A DNA stretch of 64,000 nt from Bombardia bombarda (GCA_030512295.1 JAULSR010000009.1:558001-622000); one strand, 5' to 3'; counted from the first letter of the stretch, positions 11,995 through 25,453 are shown. Translations and numbers: made by a program. Notes: generated by a model from the sequence alone, not told the origin.

Positions 11995-14792
11995 GACTTA
12001 GGAATAGGAAGATGCCTGATGATTTGTGAAAGGTAATTGTAATGTACGATGCGAAACGGTGAGTTCGGGGGGAAAGTGAAGAGATGAAGCGATAGATGAT
12101 GTGATGATGAGATGATGGACGATCAAAAGAAGCCATCATGGACGAATATATGCCTCCTATATAGTCGAAATCTTTCACTCGAAGCTACTCAACGGATGAT
12201 AGGACGCCTCGCATTGATCGTTGTTGAGGTTAGCTTCGGATGTCCCGTGCCCACTTGTCCGTGTAGCACATCACTCTTACAGTTTCGCGTCTGCGTTAAC
12301 CGCGATTGTAGCACGAGTCATACAGCAGGATTGAGCTGAGTTGAATAGAAAAACAAGGGGGCTCAAGTCCAAGAACCAAGTGGCTATGACAGCGGTATAC
12401 GAGAGGAGCAGTGAGTGATCAATGAGTGGTTGCTATAGGGCCATCATCGTGGACTGCCTCGCCAGGACTTTGCCGAAGTGGGCCGGAGAGCGTGTTGCGT
12501 GGCAGTAAGGATCCGCGCCTCTGGGTTGAAGAGACTCATGCCAGGATGACGTCCGGGTACACGTCTGGCAGTCAAAATCAGGGGCATCGTGTGTGTCTGG
12601 CCGAAAAGCATGAGCCAAAGTCGTCCCATTGAAACATAGGAGCCGTCAGGGTGGATCGAGTACGGGAGCAGGGTTCTGTGCCTGCCGCTCGGTAGCATCC
12701 ATCATGTGGCGCCTCAATATAAGAAGACTGCATACGGCTAGGTAAGCAAGTCACTAAGGGTGGAGATGCGAGTTGAAGTGAGCGTGTACTTAGCATGTGT
12801 TTCTTGATTGAGTGTGTCCCGATGACTGAAGAAACATTTGTGTGACCGTGTGTATTTGACGAGGGAGGGGTGAAGTACCGCAGCTCGGTCAGTTGCGCCA
12901 AGGCAGCGCTTAACACTACTCCAGCCCTGTGCTCGTATCCCAAGCGAGTCTTGTAAACAGAGCGGCCCGTCCCCATGCAAGTCCATATCAAACACCACCG
13001 CATGATGTCGTGGTCGCGCGTAAATCCGTGGCAAGATCAATGCCGTCCCTGGATAGCGATTCAAGTAGAATACCGCTAAAAACCAGATTAGTTATCCCCG
13101 CGAACACAACCAAGGCACAAAAGCTTGCCACCCAATAGGCAAACAAACCTCTACCACCAGACCTTTAGCATCAGGCGTCTACCATCAGGCCTCTGGCATC
13201 GCCAACCTTACGTTATCACCAGGTTCCACAGCGTATGAACTATGCATGAAACGCTCGTGACCGCGGGACTTGTCGTGTTCGTCTAAATCATGCACCTAGC
13301 ATATGTCCTCAATGGTGTCGACTGGGCTAACTTCCTTCAAGCACATACGCCTCGGCCGAACATCTCCGGTTGAGTAAACGTAGGTTGCGGCTCAACAATG
13401 CTTCATAGCCCCATCGTCTTCATGGTACAGAACAACTTCGGTGACGCTATGCCACATCAATGGGCCTGATCGGTAAGGCGCTCTCAGACAAGTCCATAGT
13501 CTTAACAGCTATTTTGGCCTCTTCTCGAAGACGCCGCAGGGCTTCGTGCCACCCCCACTGACGCCAAAAGCCGTTGTTGGGGTAGGTAGAGAAGGTGTGG
13601 GTTAGCCGGGCTTTTCCGACCTTTATGAGCAGTCGGGATGTTGACAATTCGGGACGCTGCGAGCTGTATCAGCCTGAGGTGAGACAGCTACTTCTGTGAC
13701 AGTTTGCTGGAATCTCATCAGCGCTTGGTGGGATGCCCAGTAGGATGTTATCATCGTCGCCCGGAAGGGATATCATCGCTGTGGATAACAGCATCAAGTG
13801 CGAATCAGGTAGATACAGCGGTACAAGGACGCCACAAGAAACAGGCTGAGTCATGATTCTGCCAACACCGAGAAGAAACCGAATGAGACTGTTATCCCGA
13901 CTGGGGGTGAACTGCCAAGGAAATGCTGAGACTCCCTTCTCCCTGGGATGTTGGCGGATTCCCTGCGGCGGCAGTTTCGCCCGCGACGAAGTGTCGTTTC
14001 CTTCCTGGACCCCACTGAGCTGAAGGTGTGTACAGGAAAAGAATGCACTTCGAATCTGCACGGAAGGAAGAACAAGGGGGTTGGAATGGCTGCTGCTCTT
14101 GGTAACCAAAAGGTGACGAAATGCTGGGGACATGATTAGAAAATGGAAGCATAGCCACGCAAAGAGCCCAGGCGTAGGACCCGGGAAGCTGGGTGGTAGG
14201 GCTGGGAGGTGAGACCCCCACCAGGGGTGAACGTACCGTATTGTGAGCGCGGGCGTAGCGGTTGGTTGCATACGGATCCAAATACGTCCCAAATTGAAGA
14301 CAAGAAACTATTCCAGAAGGAGGAAAGAAAACACGTGATAAGAGGCCTGACAAAGGCAATATTTATTGACATAGGCGCTGATGTGAGGTGCTGATAAATA
14401 ACACCAAGATTGGTCATAATGTGGGGGCAGTCAGGGTGCGGCATTGCCAGAAGCAACTGATAGGGCAAGCACAACAACATTGAATAATCGCCATGATTGG
14501 CCTGTTTAAAAGAACAACGTGAAGGAAATCGCTCAGAGCCCACTCGGGATCGCGGAAGTGTCCCAAAACCAGCTCTCGAACGCCAGATAAGCGCTGTGAT
14601 GGAGACGCGACAGGTGTTTAAGCCCGTACGCAAGGTATGCATCCAAACATCCGTGGCGGAATGGTCCTTCACTGGAGTCTGTTAGCCTGGTATCGCTGAG
14701 TCCTGTCCCTATTTTGGTATCCGCCCACTCTAAACGCCTGTACTTTCTGATATCCCCCTATGCATCTTTGGTAATCATTCGTCATTTCATTA
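11995..14792. other. Gene-free region downstream of RNPS1-like gene
   Basis: All three minus-strand frames between about 13,670 and 14,670 contain overlapping ORFs of 155-207 codons. Their products show no domain and no preferred frame, so I treat this as non-coding. An imperfect direct repeat with the words accatcaggc and catcaggc lies around 13,155-13,200. Confidence 0.45.
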
Positions 14793-15985
14793 TCAACGAT
14801 CCCAGTCTCGGCTTCTACTACGGCTTCGACGGTCGTAGCTCTCGTAACTACCGCGGCTTGGGCTTCGTCGAATGTCCCTATCATTGCCATCGTAGGGTCG
14901 AGCTGATCCGCGGCCACCTCGGCCTCGCTGACCGCCACGACCCCCTCGACCTGGAGGAGTTCTGGAGCGCGATCTCGAAGAGTATGACCTTGATCGCGAC
15001 CTGTATCTACGACTGCTGGTGGCTGCTGGCAATGGAGACCGCGACCTGGAACGAGAAAGTGATCGTGGGCGATAGGTATCGGAACGGGGGCCGTAACGAC
15101 TTGTGCCAGTGTTGACAAGCGGCGATCGCCGGCCACGGCCAGATGTAACAGGAGGACCACCAAATGAAGGACCCAGTGGGCCGCCTCTGAAGCTTGGTGG
15201 AGGATTCCGGGGGTCGAAATTTGCTCCACGACGAGCAGTTGGGGGAGGTGGAGAGAACTTCCGGCGCGGCAGAACAATCGAGACATTGATGACGACGCCG
15301 TCGAGCTGCGCTTCATGCATGTGGGCAATGGCAGCTTCAGCATCATGTTCTCGGATGTACAAGATGTAGGCGGTGCCACGATTGGTGCCGGCTATGTATT
15401 GTGAGGGACCAAGATTAGCTCGAGACTCTGTCGATCAGGCGGCGGTGATCGAACCCGAGTGGGGGCGAAACTCACATGTCCTATTCAGGGGCAGGTCCAG
15501 ATCCTCGATCTCACCATACTGGCCAAATATTTCCCGGAGGTGATTCTCGTTCACGTTCTTTGTGAGTCGCTCAACGACAATCTGTATGGAGATAGGGGCT
15601 CTGGTCAGTCTTCCTGATCAGGTACTACGAAGCGAAAGGAAGCGGGGAACTCGCTCACCTTTGTGCTTTTCATTGCAGGGCGGCTGGGGCTCTCGGAGGG
15701 AGTTCTGCTCCTGGATCGGCTCTCGTCATCACGCGAGTAGCTGCGCTCGCGGGAGTAGCTTCCACTACGGCTGCGATGTCTCCCATTCCTCCTTGGCGAG
15801 CGGCCGCGCGCCTCTCCATCGAGAGCGTCTCTGTCTCTGCTGTCGACTGGGGGCGAGGGCGGGCGGTCGTAATCGAGGCGGGCAGCTGAGGGATGCGGAG
15901 GCAGCGGAGACCGAGAGCGAGACCGCGAGGCCAATCGTTCCTCGCGGGGGAGCCTGTCTGCTGTAGACCTTGACCGAGAGGCCAT
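14793..15985 (-). CDS. RNPS1-like RRM/SR splicing factor
   Basis: Nuclear RNA-binding protein. Animal RNPS1 belongs to the exon-junction-associated ASAP/PSAP complexes and promotes splicing. Three exons (15659-15985, 15476-15581, 14793-15391) with introns of 77 and 84 nt (15582-15658, 15392-15475; donors gtgagc and gtgagt) encode about 343 aa. Residues 1-105 are an Arg/Ser-rich domain. A single RRM follows (about 110-190): IVVERLTKNVNENHLREIFG opens the fold, and the RNP1-like strand RGTAYILYI lies just after the second intron. The C-terminal half returns to RS dipeptides plus an RGG-type GRGGRGGQRGRGGRG run. The TKNVNENHLREIFGQYGEI segment is close to the RNPS1 RRM, which separates it from general SR proteins. 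The start at 15985 gives a full RS domain. It is divergent from the small coiled-coil gene at 17113. Confidence 0.88.
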
Positions 15986-16631
15986 CTTGTGGCGCGGGAG
16001 GTGGGATGCGAACGACTGATGCGAGATCGAAGGAGCAATGTAACTCCTGCAGTGAGGTGGTATTGAGGGCGGTGAGAATGTGAGTTGAATTCAGTGTGAT
16101 GCAGCTTCCCGAGCAATCCGTTGGAAATGTTGTGCGCCGTGGTTTCTGTTAGTACTCCGATGGAAGGCAACCTCGAGGAAGGTACAAAGATCTAACGCGC
16201 CTGCCAAAAAACTTGACGCGCGCAGGGGTGGTCAAACCAGAGAACGGAAGGCGCGCTGGGCCAGTGGCTCGAGAGTCACATGACCAAGTACATGTACCCA
16301 CCCACTCCAAGGTCCCCTCTGGTGCTCTGGTGGGGGTTCCGTCGTCACTGGAGGGCCCCAATGTCGCAAATCGCAATGTTCTGGAAGGAGCTTCACCGCT
16401 CTTGCAGGGTCCGCCTTCCTGTTGAGGTGAATTGCGCGGAAAGACCTGGCAGCAAGAACCAGGCAACCAGGCCATAACAGGACTGCCCGTTCCTTCCATT
16501 GAAAAGCTGTGTGTTTTCAGGCAACAGCATTCCTTGCTGGCCTCAACTCACGTTTCACCAGCGCGCCTCGACCTAGGGTTTCTCGTCTGGGCCATCACAT
16601 CACCACACCATGCGTAATAACAAGTGTTTTT

Positions 16632-16665
<34 letters not shown>

Positions 16666-17112
16666 ATGATGGCATTCCCCTCGCAGTGGAATTCGGCACG
16701 GCTCAGCAGGCTCAGAGGGCCCTTCCTCCCTCCCCGCCCGCATGGCTCGACATGGCTGCATATTGGCTGGATCGAAGGCCAAGCTGCGCCTCTCCCGTCA
16801 TCGCCTGTTGTCATTGGCGCAATGCGCGGGACAAGTGCCCTCCAACCTGACGCCCAACTTGACGTCATTTCTGTTGATCCTCAACATGTCATATGCCAAA
16901 ATCAGGAATTCAGGGTTGGCAAGTGCGCAACTGTGATGATGATTGAGGGCAGATTGAGGGCCGACGGTGGTGCTCAAATAGAGGTCGGTCTGTCGATGCA
17001 GATGCATTTTGAATCATATCATCCTCAAGTCTGCAAACACCACTGCACAGCACCTTGATCAACGCACAACCAACATCAACGGCCATACAAATCAAAACAC
17101 CACATCTTCATC
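15986..17112. other. Shared divergent promoter region
   Basis: This 1.1-kb region lies between the divergent RNPS1-like gene and the small coiled-coil gene. It contains a (GT)15 microsatellite at 16633-16662. The stretch just before 17113 is CA-rich (caaccaacatcaacggcc..), as expected for a fungal 5' leader. Confidence 0.6.
16633..16662. repeat. (GT)n microsatellite
   Basis: Fifteen uninterrupted GT dinucleotides in the intergenic region, about 450 bp upstream of the ATG at 17113. Likely length-polymorphic between strains. Confidence 0.95.
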
Positions 17113-17691
17113 ATGCCTTTCTTCTCACGTCACCAAGAGCCTGTCGAGGAGGAGCCTGTCATGGCTCCCGAGCCTGTCCAGGAACCCAAGCGACATGGTC
17201 TCTTTGGAAGCCGACACCGCTCGACATCGCCAACTCCCACGAATGCTACTCATAGCACACGTAACACCACTTCAACATATCACACCTCGCCCGAGCGTGA
17301 GCCTGGCAGCGGCGGCCTGTTTCATCGATCATCCGATGCTGAGAGTGCGAGCGGACGCCGCAGCCTCCTTCACCGGTCCTTTGGCAACGGCAACAGCATC
17401 GCCGATATGGACCCCAGCATCATCCAGGCCCGCGAACAGGTCATGTCCGCCGAGGCTGCCGAGCGAGATGCTGATCGGGCTCTGCTAGCTGCACGCGAAA
17501 GTGTTCGTGCCGCACGCGAGCACGTTCACAGACTAGAGCTCGAGGCTCAGGAAGAGGCCAGGAGGGCCAAGATCAAGCAGTACCATGCTCGCGAAGTCTC
17601 GAAGCGTGGCAAGCAGCTTGGACGTAAGTGCATTCATGTTGCCACCGTTTGGTTGGAACGTAACTGACATGAAGTAGGCCACGGCATTTAA
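17113..17691 (+). CDS. Small coiled-coil protein
   Basis: Two exons (17113-17623 and 17678-17691) separated by a 54-nt intron (gtaagt..gaagtag, branch-like aactgac) encode 174 aa ending GRHGI. Without splicing, the frame would end in an unrelated 13-residue tail. The N-terminal half (1-95) is low-complexity, rich in Ser, Thr, Pro and His, with PEPVQEP-type repeats. The C-terminal half (about 100-170) is a long charged amphipathic helix rich in Ala, Glu and Arg (REQVMSAEAAERDADRALLA, then RESVRAAREHVHRLELEAQE), likely a coiled coil, followed by basic KRGKQLGRHGI. No signal peptide or membrane segment, so probably cytosolic. I believe similar proteins are common in filamentous ascomycetes, but I know of no assigned function. 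The tiny last exon is the notable feature. Confidence 0.8.
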
Positions 17692-18251
17692 GCACCATCG
17701 CTTCTACATCTCCTATTTCTTTTTGTATTATCAAGTGTATTATCCCTACAACAAGCATGTTCTACGACACCAAGCACGGAGTTGGGAAGATTGGTTTTCG
17801 GACATCTGCAAGGCAACAGCGGATCTTTTCATTGCCGCCATCTTTTTTGTTCTGTGACAATACCCAATATGTAAACTACATCAGCCTTTCCAGAATTTGT
17901 CTCACTACCTATCCTCACTGTCGTGGTACCTATATGCCTCAATGACTCTGAGCTGCCATTTTCATTTTCCTAGTGGTTCACAATCTCTGGTATCCCCACC
18001 CTCACACAAGAGCGACATACACGAGACAAGGCCATGCATCACACGACACCAGAAAGAACAGTATCCAAAAAGGAAAAGCATTCTCACATACTTTGCTGAA
18101 TTACCATCTGGTTATCTGCCCATTTCCCACTTGCGCCTTTTGGTTATCCTGCGGAACCGCCTTTTCTCATCATGACTCCGAGTGACTGAGCCGGTCAGTC
18201 CCCTGCAGTGACATTTGCTAGCACCCTCGCAGCACAAACGTGCGTCGCGAA
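17692..18251. other. Intergenic region between convergent genes
   Basis: 3' flanks of the coiled-coil gene (plus) and the Ser/Thr-rich gene (minus). A T-rich run at 17,700-17,735 may be part of the 3' UTR. No gene seen. Confidence 0.6.
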
Positions 18252-19088
18252 CTAACGCTGAAAAGGATACAAAGTCAACCACAACATGGTAATAACCAAA
18301 CAACCCACGGAGATGGCAACCGCCTTCATCGTAGTTATAAGCCTGTCCACCCACTCCGCGTCCGGTTGCAGGCCTGACGCCGTCACGGTCTTATTCTGCG
18401 AAGCCGTTACCGTAATGGTGGTGGGCGTATCGATGCCCGTGCTAAACACCGTCTGCGTAGCTGTCGTCGTTGACATCTGAGTCGAGACCTCGGTCTCGGT
18501 CTCAGTCTCGGTCTCGGTCGATGTTACGGTTGTCGGCGGCGCCACGGTGCCGGTACCAGTTGTTTGCACTGTCATGGTTGACATCGAGAACGAGAAGGAT
18601 GCATAGGTTGAGACGGTGGTGGAGGTGACGGTTGTGGTGCCCGAGGTGGTGGTTGTTGATACTTCTGTCGCGGTCTTGGTGACGCTTGCCGTTGCGGTGA
18701 CGGTGACGCTAGCTGTCTTAGTAGCGGCTTGTATGGTCGAGCTAGGCTTGGGCTTGGAGGTGCGCGTCTCGGCGCGCTTGGGGAGTTTGGCAATGTAGTC
18801 CTCCAGACCGGCCGGGCCGGCGGTCGTCGCTTGGCCGTGGAAGTGGTCAGTTCGCTTGGCGGGGATAGTGTAGTGGGTGGAGGAGGTGGCATAGTTGGTC
18901 TCGGTCTCGGTCTTTGTCTTTGAAGCCAGGCTGAGAAGGGTGGGTGTATTTGAGACGTCGATCTGGCGGGAGGGCTGAAGCGCACCGCTGCAGGCGCTGC
19001 AGAGAAGGGAGGCGACGGCTAAGAGGCATAGAAGGAATAAGGGCCGCCGTCTAGGAAAATAGAAGCCGCGGTTGTGGAGATGATACAT
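18252..19088 (-). CDS. Ser/Thr-rich mucin-like membrane protein
   Basis: A single-exon ORF of 278 aa with a hydrophobic N-terminal segment (about 16-36, LFLLCLLAVASLLCSACSGA, signal peptide or anchor). A long Thr/Ser/Val-rich middle follows, with TETETETETE and TTTSGTTTVTSTT runs that would carry heavy O-mannosylation. One C-terminal transmembrane helix (about 253-273, MKAVAISVGCLVITMLWLTL) precedes a short PFQR tail. This layout fits a single-pass plasma-membrane or wall-associated mucin; similar shapes occur in fungal wall-stress sensors. However, there is no WSC or Cys-rich domain and the cytoplasmic tail is only a few residues, so a sensor role is not supported. The ORF is open across low-complexity DNA, but its two hydrophobic segments flank the repeats as expected of a real protein. 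Confidence 0.7.
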   Translation of the reverse strand: MYHLHNRGFYFPRRRPLFLLCLLAVASLLCSACSGALQPSRQIDVSNTPTLLSLASKTKTETETNYATSSTHYTIPAKRTDHFHGQATTAGPAGLEDYIAKLPKRAETRTSKPKPSSTIQAATKTASVTVTATASVTKTATEVSTTTTSGTTTVTSTTVSTYASFSFSMSTMTVQTTGTGTVAPPTTVTSTETETETETEVSTQMSTTTATQTVFSTGIDTPTTITVTASQNKTVTASGLQPDAEWVDRLITTMKAVAISVGCLVITMLWLTLYPFQR

Positions 19089-22000
19089 CGTGGGCTAGTT
19101 CGTGGTTGGGTGCTTTTTCAAGTAGCATGTCTAGATGATCGGTGACTTGGGTCAGCGGGGGTGACCATGAGGTAAAGAATAAGAGCATACACGAAGCAAG
19201 AGGCAGCTTTAGCAGAAGTACTTCAAGTATTAACAGAAGGCTCACAGTAGCAACAAGCAGCAACAGCCAATTTAGACAGATCGTCAGGACGTAGGAGGAA
19301 GAAAAAGTCAAGGGAAACGGGAGTGCTGTTCTTCTGTTTATTTTTGGTTTAAAAGACAGAGACCACTCATCAATGACCAACCGACCATAAATGCCTTAAA
19401 GACGATGCAATGGGCAAGACACCACTGTGGAAGAGGGTCGATTCAGTTGTACGGTGACGAATGAGAGGCATGCGTAGTGGGTTGGTGACCATCAATCCCA
19501 TCTACGAGCTTAGCATTGAACCGGAATGTGAGAAGGATGACACTCCAAGAAACGGAGCTATACATGCCACATCATTAGTCAAGACGACTTGCCATCCGGC
19601 TTCTGCGTCATCTGTCAAGCTGCCCAAGCTGGCGACTTGACGATTGGTAGTCGAATAGCAGCAAGTATCCGACATCCTTGCTGCTGTTGGGTCTTTTGGG
19701 TTGCCTCAGTTCACGACATAGAACCATGTACGATATGGTTAAATGGCTCAGTAACCCGAAAGGTTAGTACAACTCGATATTCGTATATGTCTGAACTTCT
19801 TTCAACTTCAAAAGCTCAGCTTAAAACATAACGCAATTGTATCTACCACAGAATCATTAACGAAGAGACTGACATTCGGTATGCCCGCATATCACCGACA
19901 TGTCAAATAGTTTGGCTACTTAAAATCGAGTGCATAATTTCTATATGAATCCTGGAGTTGGGCACTTAATTGACTCCTGAATATTTGACTTGAATCCAGG
20001 ATCGCGGGAAATACCAACAATTTGCCAGTTTTAGTGACCTGCTGGTACGTAGTAGTGAACCCTTTTCGAGCATTAATAGTGGATTAAATACTACTAGGCT
20101 CTGGGCATACCTGAAACTGGTAGGTGAATGTTTGTGATGTTTACCTATTTACCATATAAGGGGGAATACAACCTGGTTGTATCATTCACCTCACTTCTAC
20201 CTTTTCTCTTACTTGTTATTAGTGACCTGATCTTTCTAGTAACATTTCATTTCATTTGCAAGTCTTCTTCTTTATCCTTGTCTGTGCAAGCAAAGCTCAG
20301 TCATGTGGTGATGGCAACGCCATCCACTTCGGCATGCATCCACTGAAGCTGCACTTTGAACTAATATGAAGGGTTTTAAGGGCTTCATTTGATGTTAGAG
20401 CCTATTGCTAACCAACGTGCCTATATACACCCAACACAAGTGTGCGGCTTGATATCTCCTAGAAGTCTTGTTAATTTGATGCTGCGAAACAGAAAATGAT
20501 TCACTCCCACATACGGGATCCCTCTTGATAGACGAGACAAGGGCGTAAATAAGACCCTGTTGGTTTGTTGATTCATCCGAGGAACTTGAGGGCGTGCTCG
20601 GAAGTATCTCGTATTATAGCCTGCCGTGAGAATACGAGCTATGGATGCCACGGCCGCCATGGCAGAAATACTACTTTGTACCACAACGTGATCACGGTTA
20701 CCAAATGGCGAATTTAGTAGATTTGGTATAACAGTACCGACTTACCGCCGACGTCTTCTTCAGGAGTACATACTGAATACCAACCTATATGCAAGTGCGG
20801 GTAACACGAGCCTCAGGGGAAAGAAGACGGGACGGGGCGGGGAGGAGCAAGATATATAAACGAGTTTCTTTGTCCGCTTCTCCTAAATAGGGTCAGGTCA
20901 AATCCAGTCTTGGCTCACTTGGCAGAGTTCTTTTTGTGGACTACTTACAACAATGAATTAACTGTCATATATTCATTAAGCTACCGCAATGGACAAGTCT
21001 TGTATAGCAGCCAATTGGTTGACTGCCTGCCTTACCTTACCCAGACGGCAGACAATCAGCCCCAAGACGATAACAAAGCTCAGATGTTATCAACTGTCAG
21101 CAGTCACTGATTTGGGTCGGCGACCTTAAGTTAGGTAGTCAAACCATGGCAAGACCATTCACAAGTACCTCAATCTGCACTCTTCAACTGAAGTCGGGTG
21201 GTGGCAGTGATGGCATGCACACAGTAGTGTAGTAGTATAGTGCGTATGTCGAGCTAATGCAGCTATCAGCCAGCAGGGAACAAGAAACCGTGCAGGATGC
21301 ACACCTTGATGCAACGCGAGAATCGGACAAAGCTGAGATGCAGCATCTAGACTCTCCAGATAGGTAACGAAGATGCATGTGTGTGTATCTGGTGGCGTGT
21401 ATGGGTTAGGGATCCGACCTACATACGCATCCATGCGCCGAGAGAAATGTGCCCAAGTTGAACCCGGTCAGTCAGTCCATCAACTTACCTATCCAGACAG
21501 CCATTTCAACTTTCAACGTCTACCCCAGGTTGTTGGCGGTGGTTGCCTCCCAGAAATGGTGTTAGAATAACATAGGTGACTCAACATGACCACCCGGCTA
21601 TTATTATAGACCTCCGTCCTCAATGTCTCGGCACCAACTTAATACCCGACATGAATCTGAATCACTCTTCAGTCTGCCAGCTGATACCTGAAAAACACGG
21701 TGACGAAGATGATTAAAACTTTGTGACTGGTAATAAACAGTCATTCCGCACGCGAACGAACACGCCTGACCACCTTCAAGGCTGGGCGGACGATAAAGGG
21801 CGTGCAGATTCGCAGTGTAGAATAGGCTGGTGATTGGTCCGGCGTGTCTCAGCTGTGCAGAAGCACGTTGTGACGTGGTTGGGTCGGCCGTTCAGCTAAG
21901 CGGAAGCTAAGAAAACGTTGCACGATAAAAATAGCGCCACCGTATCGATAAACGATGGTGAAAGAAGAAGAGAGGTGGTGGTGGCTGGTGTGTCGCTCAA

Positions 22001-25000
22001 GTTGTAAGTACTGTGGTCTGTGAGGCATCCTATCCCATGAACTGGGACAACAAGAGGTGAACGACTATAGCTCATGGCCGTTCATATGCGACTAAGTGCG
22101 TGCTATGAGTGAGTACTGTGTTGAGGCAACTTCATTGTCACGACGATACTGTGAAGTCTGTCTTGCTCAATACGAGAAACCCACCTCCGGCTTGTATGTA
22201 GGTTGGTACCATCGGACCGACCCCAGCCGGTCAATGAGTGTCGCCAGTAAGGGCTGCAGTTGAGATATGTAAGATGATACCATCAATGTCGTGGACGATT
22301 CTGCTCCTCCTTCCACGACTGGTGCACAATACCCCGCCATTTATGCGACCTAAGGTCGGTCTGCCATCCCAGGAATAACACACCTACCGCGGTGAGGGGA
22401 CAAAGCCAAGTCTCTAGCCTAGGCTGACGATCCTTGGGATCGGTAAAGAATGCACGGCAGGGGAAGCGAACCAGCAAACCGAGAGGTAGGCTGAACCTGG
22501 GCATGAGTAGATGATGGCCAAGTTTCGTGTGCTGCGTTTCGCAGCCTTGTCGTCACATGTACCAAAGCTGGTGTGGAACAACATGGATATGTACGGGGAC
22601 TAATGAGGGCGCGATTCCCGCCCTTTCCCGAGCAACACGAGAAAGCACTCGTTATTAGTTTAAAACACTGTCTTATCACTTGATAAGGTGTGAACGGCCC
22701 TTCGCTGCCATTTCTAACTGACCAGAATAAAACGTTGGTATCAGCTGGGCGGGGGGGGGGGGGGGTTCGGTCGAACACGGTAAGCTGGCAGAGGCTAGAG
22801 AATGATCAACGACAGTGGTTGGCCATGTCAGAGGTGGTGAGGGTCTTGTGGCTGAGATGTTCTTTGCTTCGTCTGGCTATCCATGGTCGTCCTTTGGTCT
22901 TTTCGTGGTCAAAGAGGCGATATGCCGTGCAAAGTGCGATTATGTGGATCATGACTGCAGGCGGAACAACAACATCAACAGCTCGGTGCTTGGACAAGCC
23001 GAAGAGACAGGAGAAAGGCTAGAAACTGCTTCGTCAGTCGGAGTTGATGAAAGCACATGCAGACCAGCGTTGACTGACGCACATGCATGGGTTATCGCCA
23101 AGTGCACCGTGAAAAGGATCCGTGGTTGGGGCAGGAGGAGGAACAAAACATCCGATGGATGACGGATGCGGTCGAAGGCGCTGCCGCCTGAGAAATATTG
23201 CTTTGGGGTCCCGGTCCAGACTCTTCATAACATGGACAACTGAAGAGCCCGGCCAGGCTGACATGCTTCCATCCCAGGTAGGATATCCTGCCCGGGAGGT
23301 TGGGTGTGAGGTTCTTTCTTTCTCGAGGGCTGCAAAGCAGAGAGGAGCGCAAGAGATAACGAAGGCCTCAGTGAAGAACCTAAGTCGGAGATGATGTCAG
23401 GTCAGCCGCAAAATAACCAACCATGCTTCCCATGCTAGTTGTAGAAAATGCCAATTTTTGAGGCATGACCGGTGAGAGATGGCGGTTGCAAAGCCGCGGT
23501 TGTTGCAAGGTGGATGAATCATTGACATTGATGGTCCTGTCGAAAATGCCCTGTATGCCCTGTACAGCCGCCAAACGTGGCGCCGACCGTGCCAATTCTG
23601 CGCGCCAAATGTCTCAAAAGGCCACAGGCGACGGGCGCTATTGACGCGCCCAAGCAAGACTTGTGGAAATTGGGCAAGCGCACAGGGCGAAGCCGGCGCG
23701 GATAACAGTGACCTAACTGGGAGCCTTAGCGTACCGTATCTGGGATGAGGGGCAGTTGGGGTCAAACAAATGGTCTTCCCTATTATGGTTAGATACATGA
23801 CCGAAACTCCTATATCGCTAGCCCCGATGAGCTTAGCCCGTATCGCTCTCCGCACCACCGTGGCATTCACAGCTCTTATCGGTTAAGCCCAGCATCTTGG
23901 TGGTCTTGGTGACAGGGGAAGCTGCAGGTACAGGGGTAAAGAGTGCAGGGGAGTGGCCGTTAATCACCGAACCTGTTGCTGCTTTACCTGAATTGTCCGT
24001 TTTTTTGCGCTGGCGGGCCGAGGAACCAGAGATCAGGAATTGGTTGAGAGGCTCGAGGGAGGCTAGAGCAAATCGGGCAGTACCTACCTTACACGTGTGA
24101 CAGAAGGGATTGCCTGAACTTCTCGAAGGCAGTGGACAAGAGCGCCCGCCCATATCGCGGCTAGCAGACGGTATATCGTACACTAGCTCAGGGCTTATCG
24201 TCTCTCATCGTCACCACTAAGGTAGCTATGGCAGCCGGGTCGAATGCCGAGAATCGAGGACAGAGAGAGGTGTCTGTCATTTAGCACCTAGCGTAAGCCC
24301 GGCATGGATAGTGGATTGTCAGAATGCAAGTTCCCGTGCGAACGGGAGCCTGTGAGATGCGAGGGTTGACTGATCTCAACCATGGACAGAGCCTCGAGAG
24401 AGCCTCCAGGGCAGGCGAGCCAGGCTTCCAGGGTAGGGTAGGCCTGGCCTCTGTTCATAGACGAGTTGGATGTCGATCATTCCGCAGTTGAGAACGGCAA
24501 AAAGTTCAGGCTATCGGTCGCTCAGCGAGCACAGATTGCTCTGGCTGCCTTTGGTGGGGGGCGAGGGGTTCCAGCCCAGGTCGATTTCCTGGATCTGGAG
24601 GGCAACAGCAGCTGGCGTTCTACCAAAATAAGCTCCATGACTGCAGCATGGGCTAGCCGTCCCGCCGTCCACTCGAAGGTCCAGATCCGAGAAGGGCAAG
24701 AGCGAACGACACACCGACACAACAGCAGCAGCACAAGCAGCAGCAGCGACCATCAGCAGCAGCCTGCAATGGACCTGCAATGGTGCCCTGTTTGGTTAAC
24801 TCATCGCCGCTAAAGCCAATCAAAACCAGACTAGCCCTCTTGGTCCGAGATGTGCCAACCCACCTGAGCTTTCTGGACCATCGCGAAAGAGGTCCTCCAT
24901 GTCCGTCCAGCATGTCATGTCGGTCCCTCCTCCTCCTCCTCGTCCTCAGCCCATGCGGAACGAAGCTCACAGGGAGCGCCTCTCGCTTTTCTTTTGCCTG

Positions 25001-25453
25001 ACTGACATCCGAATTTGGACGGGCTGTCTTGAATCCCAGAGCCATCAAGACCGCCTCGCCCATCCCACAATCGTTTTCATTAGCTTGGACTTCGTCGTCC
25101 CTGTCCTGCACTGTCCTGGCGGCGCCACCCATTTACCTTGGATCGATAATATCCTCCCACCTCAACATACCCCTCACGACCCATCACGACGCCTGACGAC
25201 AGGTCCAAACGCTCGCTAATCCCGCACCGTACTGTCCATTCACAGCAAGACCTTATACCTTAATCTCTAATTGACTAGCGCTTGCATCAGACGCCCCGAG
25301 CCGACCTCGCAGACAGACAGATAGACGTGTCTGGACCTGGCCTGTCTCGCGGCGGCGTAGTGAGGACCCCCGCGGCCACCAGCCCGCCTCCATCCACGCA
25401 TATCCCCTTCTCTCATATACAGTGCCTCCCGAGAGGGCGCACACTCCCACAAA
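19089..25453. other. Long gene-free region upstream of GH16 gene
   Basis: About 6.4 kb without a supportable gene. ORFs are short and scattered over six frames. A G15 homopolymer lies at 22751-22765. The last kilobase (24,480-25,450) is GC-rich and pyrimidine-rich, with CAGCAG/AGCAGC words around 24,722-24,770, and is probably the promoter and leader of the GH16 gene. Confidence 0.55.
22751..22765. repeat. G15 homopolymer
   Basis: Fifteen consecutive G in intergenic DNA, preceded by gggc; could form a local four-stranded structure or simply be a slippage tract. Confidence 0.9.

Noticed and set aside
13669..14672. Overlapping minus-strand frames of 155-207 codons in all three frames
   Set aside because: All frames open at once points to composition rather than a gene; no domain, no conserved-looking segment.
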